The position numbers were made by a program, and so were the translations under genes. Below the pieces are notes generated by a model. It worked only from the letters and a program-made list of their open reading frames with translations, made no database searches and was not told where the DNA came from. Below, piece after piece: positions 30,676 through 42,063 of a stretch of DNA of 64,000 bases. Positions within the stretch are counted from its first letter, which is position 1. Each line of letters starts with the position of its first letter. Origin of the DNA: Larix kaempferi (taxonomy: Eukaryota; Streptophyta; Pinopsida; Pinales; Pinaceae); contig BSBM01000076.1 of assembly GCA_027924585.1 (NCBI GenBank), positions 7,449,001 through 7,513,000 of the forward strand. Reading direction: 5' to 3'.

Positions 30676-33600
30676 ATGTTATCAATTTGTATTCCACTAT
30701 GTGCTTGTGATTCTTCCTTTTTTTAATCCAAGACTTCCATCTTCTATATACGAGACTAATATCTTTTTTTTGAATAAAGTGACAACAATTGGAATCCATT
30801 CAGTATTATCTCTTATTATTCATGGTATATTCATGTTTAGTTTTATTTAATATTATTAGTAGCATGTAAAAGACCTATTTCATGAAAGTGAATGAGTTGT
30901 TCTCTTGAATAATTGGAATGGTATTTTGTATTCAAATACAACACTATGTATGCCAAGAATAATTTGTTTTTTACATTTTGGTGCCAAATTTGTTTGTTCA
31001 TTTTGAATTCTTTTCTAGGATGATATCTATTATTCTTGGAGATAAAATCTATATATCTTTATGGAATGTTGATTTTAGTCTTATTTTATTGTTACTCTAT
31101 ATTTTCTATACATATCACCTAAGCAAACTTTATCTTATCTAATACACTGAATGAGATGCCCAAAGCGAAGAAAGATTGATTCTAATACATGTTTATCCTA
31201 TCCTTTGAGTGACTAGTTCAATTTCTTTATATTTTGAGTAAAGAGTAGTTCCACATTCATTTTCAGAGTGTTATAATTACTTTTCGAGTTGTTGGGCTTT
31301 TCTAAGTAAGCCTCTCTTACAGAAAATAAATAAATTTATTTGATATTAGATGTCTTGGCATAGTTCCTTGGCCAAGAACATCTCAAGGAACAACAAGCAA
31401 TTGTTTAAATGTTCATTGAAAGGTGGATTACATTTTTTTATGCACACATGTGGTTGTTCTTTCATCTCGCAATGGATTTCATTTGACTTCAATGAATCAA
31501 GATCTACCTCACTCTAATGCCATGATGAGAATTCCACAAGAACACATAATTCTCCAACTTGGTCTCCTCCCCAATTTCTTATCAATATAAGAACAACTAC
31601 CTAAATTGAAGAAGAAAAACAATTGATAGCCAAAATATGCACATGAATTCAACACACATGATATTGAGAATAAGTTGTTAGAATTACAATAGGCTACAAC
31701 TCCAGTGTATAGATTTTATGATTTGTGATCATATCTAACTTATTCCCATTATAGAGGAAGAGGTTGATAGGATATCTCAACTATATTCTAACAACTCCTA
31801 TTTAGATAGGAAGTAGTTGAGAGATTCTCTTAATCAACATCCAACCAATTTTAATGATAACATGACACTTATTAATCTTAAATACTAATAACAACTTGAA
31901 TTTATTACATATGTAATCCTTGCATTCCAACAAATAACACTCTTAACTACATCTTTTGATTCCTCATTATGCTCAACAAAAAAAGTTATTGAAGAAGTTA
32001 TATTAGAAACATCACAAATACCACTTCTTCTACAAAATCAAAAGATGAATTTGCTCATGGGTCATGTTTTATTTCAAACAAATCCTTCTCATCATTGGAA
32101 ACTCCATTGCATGGTTCCTCTTTAAATTGATAGAAAAATCCTGTAGTGCTCTGCCTACCCAGCAGAGCACTAAGTTAAGTTTTCCAAGTTGTTCTATGTA
32201 TTAAGCTCATCCTGAGCATCTTTTGACAAGTTTTTAATAAAACTATATTGTTTCAATCAGATTTCCAAGTTCATGGTTGTTTCTATTTTTACTTAGTTTC
32301 TGCAAACACACTAGTGAATAATCCAAAATATACATTTGCAAAGTTATTTTCCTATCATAAACGTTACATATTCTCATAGAAGCTAGTCAATCTAACCATT
32401 TAAAGTATGCATATAATTAGGATGTAAGTGATTAACTAATAGTAATAGTAAAATACTTGGATCCGGTAGGTTGTAGGTGGTCCTCTTTAGCTTCCCGCAG
32501 ATCTCTTAACTTAGCCTCCTTAATACTTAGCAACCATCTGAATAATCCACCCTGCCGACTAGCTCTGATCGCTCTGGCCCTAGGAAATCAATAGAATTCC
32601 TAGCTCCCGAGCCCACAAACCGATAATTCCAATAGAAGATTCCTTGTTTTCAATTCCCAATTAGAGTTTTCCCCTTCCTCTGTGCAACAGGAGTTTTCCC
32701 CTTCCTCCTCCTTCAATATTTTCCCAAAAACAAAATAAAATCCAACTTCCAAACCCCCTGACTACTCTCCCCAACCTCTCCTATATATCCTTCCTCATGA
32801 TTCCTTAAACCTTACTCCACTGCCTTCTCCCTATCTTCTCGAGACCCAAACTCATAAACTCCATCCCATTATTCAAGAAACATTAATATTTAATTATGTT
32901 TATCCAATCTTGTTTTTCTCTCGAGTAGTTAAACAATATAATGATCATTAAATTAGTTTTTTCAAATTGACTCCATATTAAATGTTTTTAGGATAGAATA
33001 ATAGTTAATAAGCATGAGTTGTCAAAATGAATATTTACATGTCTTGATTGCTTCAATATAATTAGATTCGACTAGACTTGTCTTAAATACTCCTACAATA
33101 ATCATATTATATTATTCCATTTATACTTTACATTCAACAATGTTTTTAAATCAATTAATGTTACACTATCCCGAAGAACAAGACTGAATCAATTCCGATG
33201 TTTTTAAATAATTAGTTTAAATATCTTAATGAACTTCTTAATTGACTATAGTTTAAAAATATCAATAACTATCATGATTTTAATAATAACAATACTTGAT
33301 TATTAAAAATAATAATAATAAAATAAAAAATAAACATTAATTATTTGTTTGTTTCTTCCTTAAGTAACATATTAATAACATAGCACTCTTACACTTATAG
33401 ACAAGTATCCTTAAGGGTACAACTAATCGTAATTAATAATTCATTAGTACAATTCTACTGTCAATTATGGAACAATGCTCTTGTTTATCTACGACAATTA
33501 ATTTCAACTAGCGACACTTACTAAATCATTTATTATAGTGCTCACATACAATTTACGAAATACTAATTGACTTGTTCAACACATACCTTACAATCTTAAC

Positions 33601-33928
33601 TTCCATTATCAATGTATAATAAACTTATTATTTTGCAATGACTTACACAATTATTTAAATTGGTACAATGATACTAGTGTATATATGCAAAGTTTGCATG
33701 CGTGGCCAGCGTATGCACAGATCACATATGTACTATAAGTAAGCACATCATGCCTATGTATATCTACTAATTAGCAATAACAATGCAGACATAATAATCA
33801 TAGATATTATAACATAATCACTTTATCGTTATGAGTTATCTAATGGTTTAAGCAATCAAGATTCAACATCATAATACTTAGATTTACAGTAATCAATTAA
33901 TCAGTTATGTTCAGGGTAGGGACAACTG
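30676..33928. other. AT-rich region without a recognisable gene
   Basis: Stops in all frames. Bases 32,460-32,880 are less AT-rich and pyrimidine-rich, with TATATAT near 32,782; this could be a promoter or an LTR fragment. From 32,880 the sequence is very AT-rich and partly simple (AATAAT runs near 33,305). Confidence 0.5.
32144..32172. other. Perfect 11-bp hairpin
   Basis: TAGTGCTCTGC, a 7-base spacer, and GCAGAGCACTA. No gene lies next to it, so a role is not apparent. Confidence 0.6.
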
Positions 33929-34836
33929 ATACCACTACATATTGCGATAGAACTCCTAATTCCCAACAATACTAGCTAACACATCCTCCCATCCTATCCT
34001 ACTTCTGCATCCTCCCTATCCTTCCTCTGCTAGTAGGGATGTGGTGTCGGCTTCACCGACCTGGCCACATATAGAAACTGAGAGCGGTAGCGTCGGCTAT
34101 ACATCAGACCTAACCTCTCCTAGCGAGCATCTGATCGTCGTCATCATACGTCTAGGGGAGCGTGACTCAACACATCCCTCCCACAACCTCAGGTATCATA
34201 AAACATAGGGTGGGAAGTGCCTCCGTCCTTCTCAACATACTGTGTCTATACCATGTCAAAATCATACTGTGTTGTTACTGGGATTATCGGTTTGTGTCAT
34301 GGTATCATCCGGTTGGTTTCTAAGATTTAATTTTCACTGTTTTCTTATTCGTCTTATCATATTAGATATCCAACTACCACGTAGCCCCTGTGTCCTACAG
34401 ATTAGTATTTTGCATACATATATCTATAACAAATATTTCCATTCGATCATTAGCTGGTCCATATTATCAACATCATTTCATTTCATCACACCAAATCATT
34501 ATATCAATCACATCATGGGTTGGTATCCACGTACCACATCATATATATCACATTTTATCAAGGACAATTAATAAACATACATTGTCATTATGAAAGGACG
34601 CAATCTCATGATAACTACCTCATAGTAACCGCATAAACATAATAACTTCATCAGAATTGTAACATCATAACATCATAATCATAGTATCTGGATAAGCATA
34701 GTAGCATCATATAATCAGGTCTAACATGTCGAAGATATAGTTCACTTAGTCTACCTGAGTCTAACAGATAATAAGCAAAATAAAGTGCAAGGTGTCTGAC
34801 TGATTAACATGCCTAGTCAAAATATGGGGCGTTACA
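33929..34836 (-). repeat. Ty3/gypsy LTR-like remnant
   Basis: On the minus strand it begins TGTAACGCCCCATATTTTGA, the start typical of plant chromovirus LTRs, and reaches GTAGTGGTATCA about 908 bp later. No coding partner and no matching 5-bp duplication (ACAAC versus AATCC) were found, so the right and left limits are tentative. Confidence 0.4.
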
Positions 34837-35145
34837 AATCCTAATAATGACTATTATGTTTATTATATTTAGAAATAAAAACCTCCATGAGCTTTATAGT
34901 CAAGTAAAAAACATGTGTTAAATCACTAGGGGGGATCATTTTAAACAATACTTTCAAGGAAAAACCAAACTCTAAATTAAAAACCTAAGTATATTCAACC
35001 AAAAGAGTAGATGGTCTATATAATGTATAAACTGTCATATGTATCTTGAGGAATTTGACATTAAAGTTGAAAACAGCTTCATCCTCCCCTCTTCAGATGC
35101 AAACAAACCTAATCATAAACAAGGAGAGTTGCAGGGAAGCAAGTC
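34837..35145. other. No recognisable gene
   Basis: AT-rich sequence. A GCAGGGA / TCCCTGC inverted pair (35,131-35,150) overlaps the left edge of the following insert. Confidence 0.5.
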
Positions 35146-35162
35146 CCTGCTGCCAGCTTGTT
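35146..35162. repeat. Target-site duplication of the 35.2-36.6 kb insert, left copy
   Basis: CCTGCTGCCAGCTTGTT against CCTGCTACCAACTTGTT at 36,646-36,662: 15 of 17 bases match. Confidence 0.75.
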
Positions 35163-36645
35163 TTTTTTGTAAGCTGCATAGTAAAATTATATTATGGTAC
35201 AAAAAAGGTTACAATCATCAGGAGAGTCTAAATATAGCTTTCTAAAGCTGCTCATGATACTGATATTATAAAAAAAGACACTATAGATAGGCCTAGTGAT
35301 ATGAATTGTAAGACTGCCGATTAGGAAAGACAGAAACAGAGTATAACTCTGGACTAGACAGAGATAAACTAAACCAAAAAAAAAGTGTAAAAAACAGGTG
35401 AATAGTGCTTGTAACGAGCTGCTTCATGTGTTAGCTTCTGCATCCTTGGAGCCATGAATTTCTTCATAAATGGGACAGGGGTCGAAGAAGTCATCCGTCC
35501 ATTGCTGTGATGGGAGCTTGATCGACAGAGGCTCTTCTTTGTGTGGGATAACCACCGTGTCCTCGACCTTTTGGGTGCGCTTGTAATGCATTACATCAAT
35601 GGTGGAGGGGACCGGAAAAGAACTCCCAGGAGGAGTGGCACCCTGAACCACAACAGTCGCTAGAGAGACAGAACCAACATTATGACTGGGAGCAGGAATT
35701 TCACCATCAGAAGCAGTAAGGCCCATGGAATCATATAAAGAGTTGCCAGTAGCCTGCACAACTGCAACAATGGCAGCACCTTTGGTTTGATTCACTATCT
35801 CCTCCCCTAAACCAGTAACCGGACCCTCCAGACCAAAGCCTGTCGGAGGAACAGGATGTAGAAACAGAGAATAACGACGACCCGTAAGGATTCCCTCCAG
35901 AGCAATGAGAACCCCATATAGGTGAGCCATGTTGGCCCTGGTGTCCATGATGGCCACCTTCGCCATATTCCAGTTGGTGAGCATTTCTTCCACCAAGGTA
36001 CCTATCATATTCTTCAGAAGCCAGTAGTAATTCACTTGAATTCCTTGGCTGCCAAAGGAAAGAGTTTCAGCAACGCTGCATGACTCCCAGTTGTCTATCA
36101 GACAACGAACTGGCATGGAAACATTATCTTTATAACCGATGTTGGTTGCATGTTCCTTCTCAGCACCAGACATCATTTTTCTAGAGCCGCGCTTGGAGGT
36201 GCCTCTCGTGCGCTTCATGGCAGTATCAGAAACTTCGCGAGAATATTTAACAGGAGCTGAGCTTTCAGCTGTGGAGGAAGATAGAGAATGGCAAAGGCAG
36301 GTAATGACCGCAGGAGCCTAGATGGGGAACTTCATATCCCTGAGGGGGAGTCTGGGGGGAGGAGACGTCGCACGAGAGGGATTAATGGCGAGGGGAATCC
36401 AAAGAGGAGGAGGGGACGTTGAAGGCAGGGATGAAATAAATGCCACCCACCGGACCATGTGGGTGATGAGACCGGGAGTGTGCAAAGAGGGCAGGTGGAT
36501 GAAGGTCATGCCCACCATTAAAGCAGGCGTCTTGGGAGAAGTCCATCCTGGGAGCTAGCGTTGGGAGGAGGTATCGTGATGCCAGGAGGGCAAGTGGCTC
36601 CACCATCAGTCATGTTGGCAGTCACGGTGGCACCCACATCCGGGG
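35163..36645 (-). mobile_element. Poly(A)-type insert (retrocopy or truncated LINE) carrying an ORF
   Basis: 1,483 bp with a T-run at its left edge (35,161-35,168, poly(A) on the minus strand), bounded by a 17-bp imperfect direct repeat. These are the marks of LINE-driven retroposition. It is clearly GC-richer than both flanks. It contains the 264-codon ORF at 35,424-36,218 and no RT, endonuclease or RNase H. Either it is a 5'-truncated LINE of an unfamiliar type or a processed copy of another transcript. Confidence 0.68.
35424..36218 (-). CDS. Uncharacterised protein in a retroposed insert, 264 aa
   Basis: Open from ATG 36,218 to TGA at 35,424. The N-terminus is basic (MKRTRGTSKRGSRK). The middle is helical and hydrophobic (QVNYYWLLKNMIGTLVEEML, MAHLYGVLIALEGIL). 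The C-terminal third is low in order-promoting residues, Pro/Thr-rich, and ends with an acidic segment (DDFFDPCPIYEEIHG). The same frame is open upstream to ATG 36,518 except for one TAG at 36,318-36,320, so the ancestral protein may have been about 365 residues. I recognise no domain. The length without stops in a region of decayed elements suggests either recent arrival or chance. Confidence 0.5.
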   Translation of the reverse strand: MKRTRGTSKRGSRKMMSGAEKEHATNIGYKDNVSMPVRCLIDNWESCSVAETLSFGSQGIQVNYYWLLKNMIGTLVEEMLTNWNMAKVAIMDTRANMAHLYGVLIALEGILTGRRYSLFLHPVPPTGFGLEGPVTGLGEEIVNQTKGAAIVAVVQATGNSLYDSMGLTASDGEIPAPSHNVGSVSLATVVVQGATPPGSSFPVPSTIDVMHYKRTQKVEDTVVIPHKEEPLSIKLPSQQWTDDFFDPCPIYEEIHGSKDAEANT

Positions 36646-36662
36646 CCTGCTACCAACTTGTT
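36646..36662. repeat. Target-site duplication of the 35.2-36.6 kb insert, right copy
   Basis: CCTGCTACCAACTTGTT; partner of 35,146-35,162. Confidence 0.75.
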
Positions 36663-37347
36663 ACATTGATACGATATTACATTTGTATCATATGATTATA
36701 CTTTTTAGTGATATGATTATAGTTTTTAGTTAGATTAAGTCTCTATGTTATGATTACAATCTCCTATTATTGGGAAAATATAGCTAAATGTTGATTTAAA
36801 TATGTTGCAAAAGTTGGAAGTTCCCATAACCTTATAAAAATCAACCTGGAAAATGAGAATCTAGCTGCACTATATTATATAACATTGCCTTCTTTATGGT
36901 CTTCAATCAATTTGAATTGAATCACTTATATCAAAGTTTCCAAAAGCACAGATCACTATAAACGAGTAGAAAATTCAAATAAAATCTCTTAATTGGACAC
37001 AGGATTCGTTTGTCTCAAATTGATTAAGATTGATCATCATACACTACTTTTAGTAAAGTCTAAAGCATGAATTTCAAAACTAAACAATGAACTGAAATTT
37101 GGTGAAAATATTTTTTTGGTGCCATGGTTTGTTTCTATTTAAGTGAACTTGACCTGTATAATTGTGCTTACCCATATTGTTCAAAGCTTTAGTTTTTTTT
37201 TTGTAGTCCAGTTGTTTTTGAAGATACTAATATTTTGATTAGAAAACTCTTGACAATTGCAAATAATTACAATGAGAAGGATCTCTGTTAAGATAACTAT
37301 GAAAATATAATATGTCAAATATATCCAATACACTTCCAAGGAAATGG

Positions 37348-37450
37348 TCATTTTCTTTATTTGCACTTGTATTATGCTATGTGGTTTAAATAAGAATTTC
37401 TCATCTTCTTTATTTGCACGTCTATTATGTTATGTGGTTTAAATAGGTGT
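37348..37450. repeat. Tandem duplication, 53-bp period
   Basis: TCATTTTCTTTATTTGCAC at 37,348 recurs with few changes at 37,401, each followed by GTGGTTTAAATA. Confidence 0.85.
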
Positions 37451-37570
37451 TTGCCAATGCTATGTACTGGTTTAAATACATTTTGATCTAGTGAATAATG
37501 TTCAACAAAGAATCTTATAGCTACTGTTGTGTTACTATACCTGTTTTATGATTGTATATCTACTGAAGCT

Positions 37571-37748
37571 TTAGGAATTAATATGTTTCTTATAGCTTGC
37601 AATTAGAAAGCACCAAATACAAAATGAAACAAAGTTACAAATATTTAAACAATGTTTCGAAGATTTGGGAATTAATATATTTCTTATAGCTTGCAATTAG
37701 AAAGCATCAAATACAAAATGCAACAAAGTTACAAATATTTAAACAATT
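37571..37748. repeat. Tandem duplication, 94-bp period
   Basis: Units at 37,571 and 37,665 share GGAATTAATATRTTTCTTAT through AAATATTTAAACAAT with only a few differences. Confidence 0.9.
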
Positions 37749-37959
37749 CTCTGAATGTTATAAATTTGATTAGGGATTTTATGTGGGTTCGTTATAGATC
37801 TAGTGTCCGGGAAAGTAGTTTGATCAATAGTCTAACCAGAAAATGATTCTAAAGATCATATCATCTAACTACTAAAGTCACCAACCTTCACAATGTTACA
37901 TATATATGCTATCTAATAGCCAGAGGAACATTATAGGAGCATACACAAACTATAGCCAT

Positions 37960-38915
37960 ATATGTCAGCACCATACCAAAATAAGGAGCGCACAAGTAAA
38001 AAACCAAATGGCAAATAGGCTGCCATTATCCACAATAATATCACCAACCCATTCTTTAAAAGAAATGGAGCCATCCAAAGGTCTAATTGATTCTTTTGAC
38101 AGTTTGTCTGCTTCTCTGTTAATCTCCTTGTAAACATGTAGAAAGGAGATCTCATCAAAGGATTTAACGAGCTGATCAGTTTGCTCCAGCCATGAAATCT
38201 GATTTAGTGCATGTAATTCCAATTTTCCAACTGCCCAATCAATTATAACTTGAGAATATCCAAATATTTTTGATGTAGGAAATACCTATTTTTAAAGCAA
38301 ACCAAAGTAATCCCCAAAGTGCTAATAGTTCCGCTTTCATATTTCCACCCTTCCCCACCCCCATCTTAATAAGTATTATGTGGTCTATTTTAACCCATAA
38401 GACCATTCCAATGCCACATATTCAATTTTTAGCCACTCCATCAAAGTAACCAAATGAGACACTATTACTCACTTAAGGAAATATTAATTTCCTCTTATGC
38501 TAAATTTTTTCAGAGATAGGAAATTCATTCAAGAAAGATAATACTTTCCTGCAAATGTAAAATATAGAAGGATCAACAAACTAAAAAATTAGCTTATTTA
38601 TGCTTTTCCCAGTCTCCTAAATAACAAACAAATGAAGCATTTTAAACTTCACTTTCTTCTGGAATCATCTAAGTAAGTAGTCATTAAATGGTAACCGAAC
38701 TAGTGATCTGAAGTCCCTAGCATACGTTGAAGACCAGACCAAACCTTTCCAAAGAAAGGACAATGCATAAATAAATGAGTAATATCCTCCTCATCAATAT
38801 TTCACATAATACATACATTTGGCCCATTGAATCCCCTCTTTATTAGGTTAAACCAGGTAAGAATTTTTTTCTCAAAACATAGCCAGATGAAAAATTATAT
38901 CCTCATTGGAATTTT
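37960..38915 (-). pseudogene. LINE-2 zinc-binding region end and RNase H
   Basis: Just after the copy A join the minus strand has GPNVCIM, a stop where a Cys is expected, then EEDITHLFMHCPFFGKVWS, the zinc-binding (zf-RVT) motif. The RNase H follows: FGYFDGVA, MKAELLALWGLLWFALKIG, then LVKSFDEISFLHVYKEINREADKLSKES. D, E and the last D are visible. The second D motif, near 38,250, is damaged (KIFGYSQVII where GDS is usual). Confidence 0.8.
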
Positions 38916-41900
38916 CCATCTCCAAATCTTCTTATGCCACCATTTAACATCTAGAAGTTTATGGTTTTTAATGTTTGAATCATAAACCTTTTTTACAGTA
39001 AGACAATTGTTTGCATTTTGACAGTCCCACACAAGTTTATCCTGATCATTGGATAGTATAATACATGAGAGTTTAAGATTACTAATAAATGTATCCCATT
39101 TTGTAGCATAGCTATCAACAAGCCCCAAATCCTCAGCATAAAGCCAATGTGGATTCCTATCATTGTCTCCTTTATGAAAAAATTGTGAAAGTACCATAAT
39201 GTTTCTAGAATGGATCTATGCCAACAACTATTGCAAGAACATGTATTTATCTCCCACACCCAGAAAGGGATTGATTCCCACATGGACCATATTAACCTGC
39301 CAATATGCCAACTCAGATATTTGCTAATATTTGGAAAAGTAGTAATGATATTTCTCCATATCAACTATGCATTCTTGTAGTGAGTAATCAGGTTCTTGAT
39401 CCAAAGGAGAGTAGTGAAAGTTTCTAAATATTTGGTCCTTATAACTGATATCCACATACCAACATCGATTAGTGCACACCACAGGATTTTAGTTATGAGA
39501 GCTTGGGTGAAACAATCAAGATTCAATAAGCCCCAACCACCAATATTCTTAGGCCAAGATAGAGATTCCCAACTGGACAAATGAAATTTGGACTCATGAT
39601 GATTACCTTCCCATATAAAATGGAATATCTTTCTGCGGATTGCATTGAGAATGGTCACGGGGACTTTCATAAGACCGAGCCAATACATTGGAATGCTCAT
39701 CAAAACTGATTGTGCCAGCACAAGTATACCCCCAATCGAGAGCCAACGAAAACCCAATTATTGATCTTTCGATCAATTTTCTGCAGAAGCCATCTCTAGT
39801 CTTCAGATTTATAGTTATTGGACTTAAGATAGTACCCAAGATACTTGAAACCCCGGTCCATTATTTGCATTTTATAGGAAAAAAGGTATCAATATAAGCT
39901 AGACAATCAGAGTCTGAACAATTGTATAAGAAATTAGACTTTTGAACACTAATTGCCATCCCCGATGCTTTACAGAAAACATCAAACATCTCCTTAAAAT
40001 ATTTCCATTCAATAATAGAGGCCTCACCAAAAATCAATACATCATCAACAAAAAGTAAATGTGTTATGGAAAAGGATCTGGAAATTTTGATACCTTTAAT
40101 TGTATTAGACTTGTTCACTTCTCCGATAAGCCTGCTTAATCCTTCTATGGCAAGGATGAATAAAAATGGCAACAAAGGGAATCCTTGTCGAATCCCATGA
40201 CTACTATCAAATAAATTAGTAGGAGTGCCATTAATCAAGATAGAAAAGGAGGAAAAATAAACACTCGCCATTATCCAGTTTGACAGCTCGACATGAATAC
40301 CAATCTGAGTTAGGATCAATCTTAGAAAGCTCCAGTCAATACAATCATATGAATTTATGAGGTCCCTCTTCAATATGCTTGTAAATTTATGGTTTTGATC
40401 GAGTGCATACCCTTCTGAGAAACACCCACTGCATCAAGGATTTGGTGGTTGAACAAAAAGACAAACTGCTCCAAAGAAATGTGCTTAGCCAGAACTAGCT
40501 TGATTCTATTGAATATAATTTTGGTGATGACTTTATACAAGAAATTGCATAAGGATGTAGGACAAAAGTCATTGAAATCCACCAGTTTGTCCTTCTTCGA
40601 AATAAGAGTGATGTAAGTAGTGTTGAGTTTCTTTGGAATATAAGCCTTTTGTCAGGATTCTTACACTGCGTTTAGTATATCCTGCCCAAAAATATCAATA
40701 AATTGAGAGAAGCATTCCAAGTTCCAACCATCTAGACTGGGATTCTTCTCCTTTACAAAATTCTACAAGACATCTCTGATTTCTTCTAAGGTTATCTCTT
40801 TGCCAATCTTTATCCCTTCTTCTTCAGAAAAAAATTAGGGAAATTTTTTATAATATTCAATTGTTCTTCCAAATTATTAATTCGATCTTGTTTATATATA
40901 TCTTTTAAAAAGGAGACAACATAATTCATAATTGATACCTAATCCTTCAAAATATTACCATCCACGCTGTGAATCTCCCAGATTGAATTAATATTCCTCT
41001 GCTAAGATGTATATCTATGGAAGAATTTGGTGTTTTGATCACCACGAGCAACCCATATCACCCCTATTTTAAGGCACCATATATTTTCATACTGTATCAA
41101 AATAACATCCTTTTGCTTTTCCAGTTGAAGTAATTCCATATTTTTATTTAAAACAAATAGATCGACATCCCCCATAGATTTTCAAGATTACATAACTGAT
41201 CTTCAATATTACATAAATCCACATTTAAAGACTGCTTTTTATGCTTGTCCCACTTAATAACCTCAACCATGAGCCTGTTGAGCTTATTTATAAACATGTG
41301 CAAGGGAGAATGATGCTCCAGATTTGACAAATTTGACCAAATCTCCCTAACAAAATCATTGAAGGATGCATCCTCGAGCCATGTACAATTAAAATTGAAA
41401 GGTTAAAAATTATGGAATGTCTCAAAATCAATCAATAAGGCAATTGCCTTATGATTTGAAACACGCATAGGGATGCTCCACAAGCAGAATCTCCCCAACT
41501 TATTAGCCAATTCTTCATTTACAAGAAACCGATCAAGTCTTTTAGTGACTCCAACACTCCCAACTCTACCGTTTGACCAAGTTGGAACAAGTGAAGCCGG
41601 AATAATATCAATTAGTCCAGCCTCTTCAAAGATATCCTTAAAGTATAAATCTAGAGGATCAATGACTTTACTAGAACCCCATACCTCCATATATGACATG
41701 GTCAAGTTGATATCACCTCCTAGTATAAGATTTGGGTCTTTGAGAATACCCTGGGATCAAATCCGATCCCAAAAGGTCTTTCTATTACTATAAGGGTCGT
41801 ATATATTAAGAAAACTAAAATTATGGTCAACACCCCTGAATTTGCCCTTTTGATGCCTACACAAGTTTTAAAAGAAATAAATTCAAAAACCAATGGATTC

Positions 41901-42063
41901 CAAGCTACAAGTAAGCCACTAGAGTGCCCATTGGCATCCAAACCACTAACATTCCATCCTAGTCTCAACTTAAGGAAAAGTTCACTAGTAGAAGCTCTCG
42001 AACACATTGTTTCCTGAAACATAATAATATCAAGTCTAGTATGATATAATATCCTTCTGATGG
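38916..42063 (-). pseudogene. LINE-2 ORF2, copy A of the duplicated segment
   Basis: Starting at the join, the minus strand reads IRRILYHTRLDIIMFQETMC (endonuclease start), VTKRLDRFLVNEEL, MRVSNHKAIAL, then RT: FCPTSLCNFLYKVITKIIFN, LEQFVFLFNHQILDAVGVS, NSYDCIDWSFLRL, GIRQGFPLLPFLF and the catalytic LLFVDDVLIFGEAS (intact). The thumb (MVLSQF.. and LGLMKVPVTILNAIRRKIF) and VKWWHKKIWRWKIP follow. Frameshifts split it into at least seven pieces. Confidence 0.87.

Larger units (their letters stand above)
36663..37900. other. AT-rich region with two tandem duplications
   Basis: No gene. It may include the 3' UTR of the LINE to the right; a T-run at 37,193-37,201 could mark its poly(A) end, but no target duplication was found. 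Confidence 0.45.
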
